Positions 1 through 9,688 of a stretch of DNA of 46,517 bases are shown here, in pieces. The notes below the pieces were generated by a model, which saw nothing but the letters and a program-made list of their open reading frames with translations, was not told where the DNA came from and ran no database searches. The translations under genes were made by a program, and so were the position numbers. Position 1 is the stretch's first letter; the number at the start of each line of letters is the position of its first letter. Origin of the DNA: Actinomycetota bacterium. GTDB taxonomy: Bacteria; Actinomycetota; Acidimicrobiia; IMCC26256; JACPCJ01. The DNA lies in NCBI GenBank assembly GCA_016179865.1, contig JACPCJ010000065.1, positions 1 to 46,517 on the forward strand, read 5' to 3'.

Positions 1-1807
<1,807 letters not shown>

Positions 1808-1849
1808 GGTTCCCTCAGCGTCGGCCCGCTCGCGGGTCGGGGCCGCCCG

Positions 1850-1855
1850 TATCCT
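1850..1855 (+). promoter_or_regulatory. -10 box of birA (leaderless)
   Basis: TATCCT lies seven bases before the GTG start at 1863, the spacing expected for a transcript that begins at its start codon. No ribosome site is visible in between. Confidence 0.5.
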
Positions 1856-1862
1856 ACGAGCC

Positions 1863-2654
1863 GTGCCCAGCCCCCCCGAATCCTGGCCTGACCTGGGCAA
1901 ACGCCTCGCGGGCGCGACTCGATTTTCCGACCTGCGCTGGTTCGACGACCTCGATTCCACGAACCGTTACCTGCTCGACGAGGCGCGAGCCGGAGCTCCC
2001 GAAGGAGTCGTGGCCGTCACCGACCACCAGAGCGCCGGGCGTGGTCGGCTGGGGCGCACGTGGTCGGCGCCGCCCGGATCCTCCCTTCTTGTCTCGGTGC
2101 TGCTGCGGCCCGCGATGCCCGCCGCCGAGGCTCACCTCGTCACCATGGCCGCCGGCGGGGCGGCGTGCGACGCCGTCTTCCTCACCGCCGGCTTCGCCCC
2201 CAGCCTGAAGTGGCCGAACGACCTCGTCGTCGGGCGGTTGAAGCTGGCCGGGATGCTGTCGGAGGCGGAACTCCGCGACGGGCGACTCGACGCCCTCGTC
2301 GTGGGCGTCGGCATCAACGTCAACTGGCACGACTTCCCGCCCGAGATCGCCGAGACAGCCACGGCCTGCAACCTCGTCACCGGCGACGAGGTCGACCGGC
2401 TGGAGCTGCTCGAGCGGTTCCTGGAGCGCCTCGACGACCGCTACGCGACGCTGCAAGGTCCGCTCGGGTTCGAAGTCACCCTCGCCGAGTACCGCAGCCG
2501 GTGCGCCACACTCGGGCGGGAGGTGCGGGTCGAACTCGCCGGCGAGACGGTCGAGGGAACCGCCGTCGACGTAAATGAGTCCGGCCACCTGATCGTCGAG
2601 TCCGGCGGGTCAGTACGAGAGCTGGCAGTCGGCGACGTCGTCCACCTGCGCTGA
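1863..2654 (+). CDS. birA: Biotin--[acetyl-CoA-carboxylase] ligase, no DNA-binding domain
   Basis: Activates biotin with ATP and transfers it to the carrier lysine of biotin-dependent carboxylases. GRGRLGR (about residues 59-65) is the biotinyl-AMP loop, and KWPNDL (about 116-121) and GVGINVNW are the other catalytic-domain signatures. A small C-terminal beta domain ends in VGDVVHLR. At 263 residues it has the catalytic and C-terminal domains but no N-terminal helix-turn-helix, so it should be a monofunctional ligase and not a repressor. The frame is open further upstream, into the carboxylase gene; the GTG at 1863 is chosen because homology begins there and a -10 box precedes it. It is divergent from its probable substrate, with 55 bases between the two starts. 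Confidence 0.93.
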   Translation: MPSPPESWPDLGKRLAGATRFSDLRWFDDLDSTNRYLLDEARAGAPEGVVAVTDHQSAGRGRLGRTWSAPPGSSLLVSVLLRPAMPAAEAHLVTMAAGGAACDAVFLTAGFAPSLKWPNDLVVGRLKLAGMLSEAELRDGRLDALVVGVGINVNWHDFPPEIAETATACNLVTGDEVDRLELLERFLERLDDRYATLQGPLGFEVTLAEYRSRCATLGREVRVELAGETVEGTAVDVNESGHLIVESGGSVRELAVGDVVHLR

Positions 2655-2679
2655 CGTCGACGTCCGGCCGTCCCCTTCC

Positions 2680-2723
2680 TAAAGGTCACCAACCGGGGCT
2701 GGGACGGGGGTTCGTGACCTTTA
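2680..2723. terminator. Bidirectional hairpin between convergent birA and pabC
   Basis: TAAAGGTCAC (2680-2689) and GTGACCTTTA (2714-2723) form a perfect 10-bp inverted repeat with a 24-base loop. Its right arm includes the pabC stop codon. The position between two convergent genes fits a shared terminator. There is no clear U-tract. Confidence 0.6.
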
Positions 2724-3581
2724 CGGGTCGAGGTCGGCGTCGACGAGGGCGTCGAAGGCGGCAGCGAGCTTCTCGGTGATCGGGCCCGGGGCCGCGGGGA
2801 TGGCTTGACCGTCGACGTGGGCGATGGCCTGAAGGTTGCGCAGCGTCGACGTGAGGAAGGCCTCGTCGGCGCTCGCCAGATCGCCGATCGGGATCGGCTC
2901 CTCCCGCAGCTCGATCCCGGCACCGGGGCAGAGCTCGATGAGGAGGGCGCGGGTGACCCCGTCGAGACAGCCGGCCGAGAGCGGAGGGGTCGCCAGCACC
3001 CCGTCGCGCACGAGGAAGACGTTGACGGCGGCACCTTCGCAGAGTTCCCCGCGCGTATTCGGGAAGATCACCTCGCTGGCCCCGCGCTCCCTCGCGTAGG
3101 CGAGGGCCCGCACGTTCTCGGCATAGGAGATGGTCTTCAGCCCCGTGAGCGCCCCCTTTTCGTTGCGGGGCCAGGGCGAGATCACGACGTCGGCGGTGGG
3201 GGCGATGCGGGGGACGGGCCCGGCCGCCACCACGACCGTGGGTGGCGATTCGACGCGCTCGGACCCGAGGGGCTGAAGGCCGCCGGTGACGGTGACCCGA
3301 ACCCGTGCCTCACTCAGGGCGTTGGCGGTGAGGACTTCGTCGATGGCGGCGCGGACGGTCTCGCTCGGGGGGACCCGCAGCCCGAGGGCTTCTGCCGAGT
3401 GGACCAGGCGCCGGTAGTGGCGGGTGTACGCGAAGGGGACGCCCCGCGTCGCCTGGATGGTTTCGAACACGCCGTCGCCGGTGGTGAGCCCGTGGTCGAG
3501 CGGCGAGATGCGAGCCTCGTCGGCGGGGACGAGCGCGCCGTTGAGCCAAACCACCTCTGCCGCACCCGTCGTGCCCGCCAT
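2721..3581 (-). CDS. pabC: Aminodeoxychorismate lyase / class IV aminotransferase
   Basis: A fold-type IV PLP enzyme. The opening VVWLNGALVPADEARISPLD, followed by HGLTTGDGVFET, is typical, and the lysine in LTGLKTISYAEN is the expected Schiff-base residue. EVIFPNTRGELCEGAAVNVF is the conserved substrate and cofactor region. At 286 residues it has normal family length. Aminodeoxychorismate lyases and branched-chain aminotransferases are hard to separate by sequence. The lyase call rests mostly on context: the ATG lies one base after the stop codon of pabB, so the two are almost certainly co-transcribed for p-aminobenzoate and folate synthesis. Confidence 0.82.
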   Translation of the reverse strand: MAGTTGAAEVVWLNGALVPADEARISPLDHGLTTGDGVFETIQATRGVPFAYTRHYRRLVHSAEALGLRVPPSETVRAAIDEVLTANALSEARVRVTVTGGLQPLGSERVESPPTVVVAAGPVPRIAPTADVVISPWPRNEKGALTGLKTISYAENVRALAYARERGASEVIFPNTRGELCEGAAVNVFLVRDGVLATPPLSAGCLDGVTRALLIELCPGAGIELREEPIPIGDLASADEAFLTSTLRNLQAIAHVDGQAIPAAPGPITEKLAAAFDALVDADLDP

Positions 3582-3582
3582 C

Positions 3583-4800
3583 TCAGGCCCTCACCAGGTG
3601 GCCGATCCCCGCCGCCTCGAGGAGTCGCGCCACCTTCAGCTCGGTCTCCAGCCACTCGGCGCGGGGGTCGGAGTCGGCGACGATGCCGCTGCCGACGCCG
3701 AGGAAGGTACGCCCGTCGGTCATGGTCCCGACGTGGGTAAAGGTCCGGATGGCGACGTTGAGCGCCAGCCGATCGGCGGCACCGTCGATCCAGCCCACGG
3801 CGCCGCAGTAGACGCCGCGTCGGACGGGCTCGAGGTCTTCGATGGCCTGCATCACGCGCGGCTTCGGCGCTCCGGTGATGGACGCGGCCGGGAAGGTTGC
3901 TTCGATGAGTCGCCTGGGGCCGACGTCTCGGCGCAGGACGCCTCGAACCGTGCTCACGAGGTGCGTGAGGCCGGGATGCCGTTCGACCTCGCACAGGGCG
4001 GGGACGGTGATCGACCCGTACTCGCAAACCCGGCCGAGGTCGTTGCGGGCCAGGTCGACGATCATCACGTTCTCGGCCCGGTCCTTTTCGCTCCGTGCCA
4101 GCCACCCGGCGTCGGCCGCCGTGCCCTTGATGGGACGGGTTTCGACGAGGCGGCCGTCCTGCGACAAGAAGCACTCCGGCGAGGCGGAGACGACACTCAC
4201 GCCGCCCGCGCGCACGAAGGCGGCGTGAGGGGCGGGGTTCTGTTCGACGGCGGCGGCAAAGAGGGCCAGGGGATCGACGGGGTCCTCGCTCGACAGCCGG
4301 CGCGTGAAGTTGACCTGATAGCACTCGCCGGCCCGAATGAGCTCGACGATCGCGCGGACGCCGGCCTCGTACTCCTCCTGGTCGATGCCCGCCTCCCACG
4401 CGCGAACCCCCGGCGGAGGGGGAGGCGCGCAGCCGGCCATCTCGCTGGTCGCACGCTCGAGGACGGCTCGGGATGCTCCGTCGCCGAGAACCTCGACCGA
4501 GCCACCGTGCTCGTCGATCACGGCCCGGGCGTCGAAGCGGGCGAGGCGGACGTCGGGAAGCTCGAGGTCATCGGAGGCCCGGGGCGCGACCCGTTCGACC
4601 GCGCGCCCGAGGTCGTAAGCGAGCCACCCCGCCCAGAACTGGTCACCGAGCCCCTCGAGGCAGGCGAGGCCCTCGGCGCCCGACGTGGTGATGACGGCCT
4701 CCGGGTCCACGCCCACGAGCCACCGGCTGCCGTCGCGGAGAGCCACGGCGTCGGCGTCGGAGGGGAGGGCAGACAGGAATGCCACCACGGGGTGGGTCAT
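3583..4800 (-). CDS. pabB: Aminodeoxychorismate synthase component I
   Basis: A chorismate-binding enzyme that aminates chorismate to 4-amino-4-deoxychorismate. Visible motifs in order are AGECYQVNFTRRL, SPECFL, ETRPIKGTAAD, HLVSTVRGVLR and FPAASITGAPKPRVM. PIKGT, with lysine, marks PabB; anthranilate synthase normally has PLAGT. The start is set at the ATG at 4800, giving 405 residues, because TAACCT lies seven bases upstream; an ATG 16 codons earlier is in frame but has no signal. The glutaminase partner (pabA) is not in the window. The stop codon is one base from the start of pabC. Confidence 0.9.
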   Translation of the reverse strand: MTHPVVAFLSALPSDADAVALRDGSRWLVGVDPEAVITTSGAEGLACLEGLGDQFWAGWLAYDLGRAVERVAPRASDDLELPDVRLARFDARAVIDEHGGSVEVLGDGASRAVLERATSEMAGCAPPPPPGVRAWEAGIDQEEYEAGVRAIVELIRAGECYQVNFTRRLSSEDPVDPLALFAAAVEQNPAPHAAFVRAGGVSVVSASPECFLSQDGRLVETRPIKGTAADAGWLARSEKDRAENVMIVDLARNDLGRVCEYGSITVPALCEVERHPGLTHLVSTVRGVLRRDVGPRRLIEATFPAASITGAPKPRVMQAIEDLEPVRRGVYCGAVGWIDGAADRLALNVAIRTFTHVGTMTDGRTFLGVGSGIVADSDPRAEWLETELKVARLLEAAGIGHLVRA

Positions 4801-4807
4801 CGACCCG

Positions 4808-4813
4808 AGGTTA
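4808..4813 (-). promoter_or_regulatory. -10 box of pabB-pabC (leaderless)
   Basis: Read on the minus strand this is TAACCT, seven bases before the ATG at 4800. It helps choose that start over the in-frame ATG at 4848. Confidence 0.5.
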
Positions 4814-4852
4814 GGCAGCGCCCCGGCCCCGAGAGCGAATGCTTTCAACCCC

Positions 4853-4858
4853 TAGTCT
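4853..4858 (+). promoter_or_regulatory. -10 box of acyl-CoA dehydrogenase gene (leaderless)
   Basis: TAGTCT lies six bases before the ATG at 4865, without a ribosome site between them. Confidence 0.45.
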
Positions 4859-4864
4859 CGGGAC

Positions 4865-6016
4865 ATGAATTTCGAGCTGACGCCGGAGCAGGAAGAGTTC
4901 CGCAAGGTGGTGCGGGGCTTCGCCGAGGCCGAGATTGCGCCCTTCATCGAGGAGTGGGACAAAGAGGAGCGCTTTCCCACCGAGACGGTTCTCAAGATGG
5001 GCGAGATCGGCCTGTTCGGCCTGCTGTTTCCCGAGGAGATCGGCGGTGGGGGCGCAGACTTCCTCACCTACGTGATCGCCCTCGAGGAGCTGGCCCGGGT
5101 CGACTCGTCGATGGCCATCACCCTGGAAGCGGGGGTGAGTCTCGGTGCCATGCCCTTCTTCAGGGCCGGCACCGAGGAGCAGCAGCGCCGGTGGCTGCTC
5201 CCGATGATCGAGGGCAAGGCGCTCGGGGCGTTCGGGCTGACCGAGGCGCACTCGGGGTCCGACGCCGCCGCGACCCGAACCCGGGCCACGCTTGACGAAG
5301 CCACCGGCGAGTGGGTGATCAACGGACAGAAGACCTTCATCACCAACTCGGGAACCGACATCACGTCGTGCGTGACCGTCACGGCCGTCACGGGGGAGCG
5401 GGAGATCAGCGCCATCGTCGTGCCCTCCGGCACCCCGGGCTTTGCGGTGCAACCCGCCTATCGGAAGCTCGGATGGCACGCCAGCGACACCCACGAACTG
5501 GTCTTCAGCGACTGCCGCGTCCCGGCGGAGAACCTGCTGGGCGAGCGGGGGAGTGGGTTCAAGCTGTTTATGGAGATCCTCGACGAGGGGCGCATCGCGA
5601 TCGCCGCCCTCGGCGTCGGCATGGCCCAGGCCTGCCTGGAGACGTCTCTCTCGTACGCGCACGAGCGGGAGGCTTTTGGTGGCCCCATCGGTCGCTACCA
5701 GGGCGTGGCCTTCAAGATCTCCGACATGGCGGTGGCGCTCGAGAACGCCCGCAACCTGACCTACAAGGCGGCGTGGCTGCGTGACCAGGGCCTGCCCATC
5801 CGGCGGGCGGCGGCCATGGCGAAGCTCTACTCGAGCGAGATCGCGGTGACCGCCACCCGGGAGGCGGTGCAGATCCACGGCGGCTATGGGTTCATGGAGG
5901 AGACGCCCGTCGCCCGCTTCTACCGCGACGCGAAAATCCTGGAGATCGGAGAGGGCACTTCGGAGATCCAGCGACTCCTCATCGCCCGCGACCTCGGCCT
6001 CCCCGTCGACACGTAG
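4865..6016 (+). CDS. Acyl-CoA dehydrogenase
   Basis: FAD-dependent alpha,beta-dehydrogenation of an acyl-CoA thioester, with electrons passed to ETF. At 383 residues it has full family length. FELTPEQEEFRKVVRGFAEAE opens the N-terminal helical domain (the first residues after Met-Asn). LTEAHSGSDAAATRT and GQKTFITNSGTD are the FAD and substrate signatures of the middle domain. The C-terminal domain carries QIHGGYGFMEE, and IGEGTSEIQRLLIAR is the usual C-terminal signature where the catalytic glutamate lies. It resembles the short/medium-chain type linked to branched-chain amino acid breakdown (FadE25-like in mycobacteria), which would suit the nearby carboxylase. The substrate is not determined. 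Confidence 0.93.
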   Translation: MNFELTPEQEEFRKVVRGFAEAEIAPFIEEWDKEERFPTETVLKMGEIGLFGLLFPEEIGGGGADFLTYVIALEELARVDSSMAITLEAGVSLGAMPFFRAGTEEQQRRWLLPMIEGKALGAFGLTEAHSGSDAAATRTRATLDEATGEWVINGQKTFITNSGTDITSCVTVTAVTGEREISAIVVPSGTPGFAVQPAYRKLGWHASDTHELVFSDCRVPAENLLGERGSGFKLFMEILDEGRIAIAALGVGMAQACLETSLSYAHEREAFGGPIGRYQGVAFKISDMAVALENARNLTYKAAWLRDQGLPIRRAAAMAKLYSSEIAVTATREAVQIHGGYGFMEETPVARFYRDAKILEIGEGTSEIQRLLIARDLGLPVDT

Positions 6017-6021
6017 GCGAT

Positions 6022-6080
6022 CCCGTTGATTCTTGGGCCTCGATTTCGCGGTCTGGGCGCAACGAAGAACCCAAGAACGG
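6022..6080 (+). repeat. Dispersed 59-bp repeat, solitary copy
   Basis: The last 34 bases here match the repeat that bounds the AbiEi/DUF559 gene at 35.5-36.6 kb. The shared core is TCGCGG, about four variable bases, then GGCGCAACGAAGAACCCAAG and AACGG. It has the same orientation as the right-hand copy (36551-36609). It starts six bases after the acyl-CoA dehydrogenase stop. No associated gene is left here. Confidence 0.7.
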
Positions 6081-6119
6081 GGGATGAGGCGCGACTGCGA
6101 GTGCCCCGAGGCGCGCTCG

Positions 6120-6125
6120 TAGACT
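6120..6125 (+). promoter_or_regulatory. -10 box of LCP gene (leaderless)
   Basis: TAGACT lies nine bases before the GTG start at 6135. Confidence 0.45.
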
Positions 6126-6134
6126 GACCCGCTC

Positions 6135-7538
6135 GTGGTCGTGTCCGCTCCGCCGTCGTGGCGCACCCTCTGGCGTCACCGTTTCCTGATCGCGTTGGTG
6201 CTCGTGAGCGCCACGATGCTGACCGGCGTCGCCGGTGGGTACTGGTACCTGAACGCCAAGTGGGCCAACGCGCGCGACATCGAGCTGGAACTCGACGCCG
6301 GGCCGGCCACCAACTTCCTGATCCTCGGGTCCGACTCCCGGGAGTTCGTTGCCACCGAGGAGGACGCAGCCAGCTTTGGCGAGGTCGGCGGCCGCCGAGC
6401 CGACACGATCATCATCGTGCGGGTCGACCCCGACACCAAGAAGGCCCTCCTCGTCTCGTTCCCGCGTGACCTGTGGGTCGAGATCCCCGGCCAGGGGGCT
6501 TCGAAGATCAACTCGGCCTTCCAGGGCGGGCCCCAGCGGGTTATCGACACCATCCGCGAGAACTTCGACATCCCGATCCACCACTACGTGGAGGTCGACT
6601 TCGCCGGCTTCCGCAACATCGTCAACTCGATGGGTGGCGTGGAGATGTACTTCGCGGCCCCAGCCCGAGACGCCAAGACCGGGCTCGATGTCGCCCAGGC
6701 GGGGTGCACGACCCTCGACGGTCCTCAAGCGCTCGCCCTGGTGCGGTCGCGCCACTACCAGTCGTACGAGTCGGGCGAGTGGCGCTCAGACCCTACGGGT
6801 GACTTCGGCCGCATCAACCGCCAACAGGATTTCATCCGGCGCCTCATCGCCCAGGCGCTCGACAGCGGGGCGAGCAACCCGCTGCGGGGCGACGACCTCA
6901 TCGACTCCGGGCTCGACAACATCACCGTCGACTCCGGCCTCGGCGTGGGCGACGTGCTCAAGCTGGTGCGGGTGTTCCGCTCCGGCGACCCCGAGGACGT
7001 CGAAATGCTCACCGTGCCCGCCGACCCCGGCCGCAAGGGCTCGGCCTCGGTCGTGCTGCTCCGCGACGGCGAAGCCGCGCAGCTGTTCGAGCGCCTTCGC
7101 GGTGAGGGGCCGATCGAAAGCGACGTGGCGCCGTCGACGGTCACGGTGCGAGTGCTCAACGGCGTCGGGTCGGCGGGGCTCGCCACGCGGACGCTCCGCC
7201 AACTGTCCGAGCAGGGCTTCCTCCCCGGCGGAACGGGCGACGCCGCCCGGTTTGGCTACGCCACCACCGAGATCCATTACGCGAATGGCGCCCGGGGCAA
7301 GGCCGATCTCGTGAGGCAGTACCTCGGCGGCGTGGGGTCGCTCCTCGAGGACGAGTCGATTACCGGCGCCGACGTCGTGGTCGTGGTCGGGTCCGACTTC
7401 AGCGAGGTGAAGGCGCCGAGCGGCGACGCGACCGGGGCCGTCGAGGTCGACGGGATCCCCATCGTCAGCGTGTCGCCGCAGGGTGATGCGCCCGAGGATC
7501 CGGAGCCCACCGGGAGCGATCCGAGCCCCGGCTGCTGA
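6135..7538 (+). CDS. LytR-CpsA-Psr (LCP) family glycopolymer ligase with LytR_C domain
   Basis: LCP enzymes move lipid-linked polymers such as arabinogalactan or teichoic acids onto peptidoglycan on the outer face of the membrane. One membrane helix lies at about residues 14-37 (LIALVLVSATMLTGVAGGYW). The LCP domain follows, with NFLILGSDSR, RRADTIIIVRVDP and SFPRDLWVEIPG. The arginines and aspartates in these motifs are the pyrophosphate and metal ligands of the family. DGPQALALVRSRHY and RINRQQDFIRRL close the domain. VTVRVLNGVGSAGLA starts a LytR_C domain near residue 335. It heads the rhamnose and glycosyltransferase block, matching the LCP-rmlD-wbbL order in mycobacteria. Confidence 0.92.
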   Translation: MVVSAPPSWRTLWRHRFLIALVLVSATMLTGVAGGYWYLNAKWANARDIELELDAGPATNFLILGSDSREFVATEEDAASFGEVGGRRADTIIIVRVDPDTKKALLVSFPRDLWVEIPGQGASKINSAFQGGPQRVIDTIRENFDIPIHHYVEVDFAGFRNIVNSMGGVEMYFAAPARDAKTGLDVAQAGCTTLDGPQALALVRSRHYQSYESGEWRSDPTGDFGRINRQQDFIRRLIAQALDSGASNPLRGDDLIDSGLDNITVDSGLGVGDVLKLVRVFRSGDPEDVEMLTVPADPGRKGSASVVLLRDGEAAQLFERLRGEGPIESDVAPSTVTVRVLNGVGSAGLATRTLRQLSEQGFLPGGTGDAARFGYATTEIHYANGARGKADLVRQYLGGVGSLLEDESITGADVVVVVGSDFSEVKAPSGDATGAVEVDGIPIVSVSPQGDAPEDPEPTGSDPSPGC

Positions 7539-7563
7539 TAAGGCCGCGTCCGAACCCCCCGCG

Positions 7564-7569
7564 TACGCT
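7564..7569 (+). promoter_or_regulatory. -10 box of rfbB (leaderless)
   Basis: TACGCT lies seven bases before the GTG at 7577. Confidence 0.45.
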
Positions 7570-7576
7570 TGCGAAC

Positions 7577-8581
7577 GTGAACCTCCTCGTGACCGGTGCC
7601 GCCGGATTCATCGGATCGAACTTCGTGCGCTACTGGGTCGACGCACATCCGGACGACGGCGTGGTTGCCTACGACGCACTGACCTACGCGGGGAACAGGG
7701 CCAACCTCGACGACCTCAACGACCGGGTCACGTTCGTCCACGGCGACATCGGCGACCCGGTCCTGACCGAGTCCACGCTGCGCGACCACGCCGTGGACGT
7801 GATCGTGAACTTCGCCGCCGAGTCGCACAACAGCATGGCCCTCATCGATCCCGCGCTCGCCTTCCGCACCAACGTGCTCGGGACCCAGACGCTTCTCCAG
7901 GCCGCCCGCACGGTAGGGATCGAGCGCTTCCATCACGTGTCGACCTGCGAGGTCTATGGAGACCTCCCGCTCGATTCCAGCGAGCTGTTCCGAGAGGATT
8001 CGCCCTACCGGCCGCGGACTCCATACAACGCGTCCAAGGCCGGCGGCGACCACGCGGTGCGTGCTTACCACGAGACGTACGGCCTCCCGGTGACCATCAC
8101 CAACGGCGGCAACAACTACGGCCCCTTCCAGTTCCCGGAGAAGGTCATCCCCCTGTTCACGACCAACGCACTCGATGACGAACCGCTCCCGATGTACGCG
8201 TCAACCCAGAACCGGCGCGAGTGGATCCACGTCCTCGACCACTGCCGGGGTATCGAGGCGGTGCTCCTTCGGGGGGCGATCGGCGAGACGTACAACGTCG
8301 GGACCGGGCTCGAAAAGAGCATCGAGGAGATCGCCGACGCCGTCCTCGCCATCCTCGGGAAGCCCGACTCCCTGAAGCAGATCGTTCCCGACCGCCCCGG
8401 GCATGACCGGCGGTATCTGCTCGACTCGTCGAAGATCCGACGAGATCTCGGCTGGGAGCCGACCATCGAGTTCGAAGCGGGGCTGCGCGCCACGGTGGAG
8501 TGGTACGCGGACAACCGCGACTGGTGGCAGCCACTCAAGCAACGGGCGCAGATCGAGGAGTCGGCGTGGAGCGCGCGCTAG
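7577..8581 (+). CDS. rfbB: dTDP-glucose 4,6-dehydratase
   Basis: Second step of dTDP-L-rhamnose synthesis. An extended short-chain dehydrogenase: NLLVTGAAGFIGSNFVRYWV holds the GxxGxxG NAD-binding loop. YDALTYAGNRANLDDL is characteristic of RmlB. AAESHNSMALIDPA and STCEVYGDLP follow, and the catalytic YxxxK is in RTPYNASKAGGDH. At 334 residues it is full length. RmlA and RmlC are not in the window, although the pyrophosphorylase at 12755 could supply an activated sugar. Family members that make other dTDP or UDP 4-keto-6-deoxy sugars cannot be excluded, but rfbD just downstream supports rhamnose. Confidence 0.9.
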   Translation: MNLLVTGAAGFIGSNFVRYWVDAHPDDGVVAYDALTYAGNRANLDDLNDRVTFVHGDIGDPVLTESTLRDHAVDVIVNFAAESHNSMALIDPALAFRTNVLGTQTLLQAARTVGIERFHHVSTCEVYGDLPLDSSELFREDSPYRPRTPYNASKAGGDHAVRAYHETYGLPVTITNGGNNYGPFQFPEKVIPLFTTNALDDEPLPMYASTQNRREWIHVLDHCRGIEAVLLRGAIGETYNVGTGLEKSIEEIADAVLAILGKPDSLKQIVPDRPGHDRRYLLDSSKIRRDLGWEPTIEFEAGLRATVEWYADNRDWWQPLKQRAQIEESAWSAR

Positions 8582-8821
8582 CAGGCTCAGCAGGCCGGGC
8601 GCGTGCCGGGACTCGCTCCTCGCTCCGGTCCGAGCCGAAACCCCGCCGCCGCTCCGGGGCTCGGCGAATGGTGAAGAGCCATACATTTGGCGACCGCCAG
8701 GGCGTGGCGCCTCGCCTGATCCGTCGCCGCGGCGGCGGCTCGAAAGTCGCTCGTCGCGAGCCCGCCACCCGCCCGGCCGGAGAAGCGGCCCTTGGCGTCG
8801 CGTTCCACTTGAGGTGAGCCG
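8582..8821 (+). other. Intergenic spacer between rfbB and rfbD with a hairpin
   Basis: No gene is seen in these 240 bases. CCGAGC (8630-8635) can pair with GCTCGG (8659-8664), with an inner CCCC/GGGG extension. This is a possible terminator or processing site. The stretch around 8610-8630 is rich in TCGCTC, like the long hairpin loop after ftsX (46.0 kb). Confidence 0.4.
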
Positions 8822-9688
8822 GTGAAGGTTCTCGTCACGGGTGCGGCTGGGCAGGTCGGATCGGAGCTGCCCAAGTGCCTGGCCGACCTCGGCGTCACCG
8901 ACGTGGCGTCCCTCGGTCGGGGTGAACTCGACCTCGCGGATTCCTCGTCCGTTCGCGACGCCGTGGCCAGTCTTCGACCCGACGCCGTCATCAACTGTGC
9001 CGCCTACAACGCCGTTGATCAGGCCGAGGCCGAGCCCGAGGCCGCCGAGGCAGTGAACGCGCACGGCGTCGCCGCGCTCGCCGAGGCGTGCGGGGCCCAC
9101 GGCGCCCACCTCATTCACATCTCCACCGACTACGTGTTCGCGGGCGACAAGGGTTCGGCGTACGACGAAGGCGACCCTCCGGCCCCCCTCTCCGCCTACG
9201 GACGGTCGAAGCTGGCGGGCGAAGAGGCAGCCCTGAGCGCCACCGGGCCGTCAACGGTCGCCCGGACCGCAATCGTGTTCGGAAGGCTCGGGCGCAGCCT
9301 CGTGGAGACGATCGTCAACCGGGCGCAGGCGGGTGAACCGCTGCGCCTGGTGACCGACCAGCGGGGGTCGCCGACCTTCGCTCCCGACCTGGCCCGGGTG
9401 CTGGCGCAGATGGCCGTCGAGCGTGTCGAGGGCCTCTATCACGTCGTGAATGCGGGCGACTGCTCACCGTTCGAGCTGGCCCACCTCATCTTCGATATTG
9501 CAGGACGGGACCGCCTCGACGGGGTGGAGGTCGAGGAAATCACGAGCGAGCAGCTCAATCGCGCCGCCCCCCGTCCACCCAACAGCTCCCTCGTGAGTTC
9601 CCGCCTTGCCGCCGCGGGCTTCGCGCCGCTGCGCTCCCTCCACGACGCCGTCGAGGAACGGGTGCGAGAGATGGTGGCGGAACACTGA
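8822..9688 (+). CDS. rfbD: dTDP-4-dehydrorhamnose reductase
   Basis: Last step of dTDP-L-rhamnose synthesis: NADPH reduction of the 4-keto group. KVLVTGAAGQVGSEL is the nucleotide-binding loop. PDAVINCAAYNAVDQAE is a strong RmlD signature, then ISTDYVFAGDKG, and the catalytic YxxxK in LSAYGRSKLAGE. At 288 residues it has normal length. GTG start. Its last base is shared with the first base of the next gene's ATG (ATGA overlap), so it is translationally coupled to the glycosyltransferase that probably uses the rhamnose. Confidence 0.93.
   Translation: MKVLVTGAAGQVGSELPKCLADLGVTDVASLGRGELDLADSSSVRDAVASLRPDAVINCAAYNAVDQAEAEPEAAEAVNAHGVAALAEACGAHGAHLIHISTDYVFAGDKGSAYDEGDPPAPLSAYGRSKLAGEEAALSATGPSTVARTAIVFGRLGRSLVETIVNRAQAGEPLRLVTDQRGSPTFAPDLARVLAQMAVERVEGLYHVVNAGDCSPFELAHLIFDIAGRDRLDGVEVEEITSEQLNRAAPRPPNSSLVSSRLAAAGFAPLRSLHDAVEERVREMVAEH

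Noticed and set aside
4811-6166. A 451-codon open frame opposite the acyl-CoA dehydrogenase
   Set aside because: Shadow frame; the plus strand holds a complete canonical acyl-CoA dehydrogenase.
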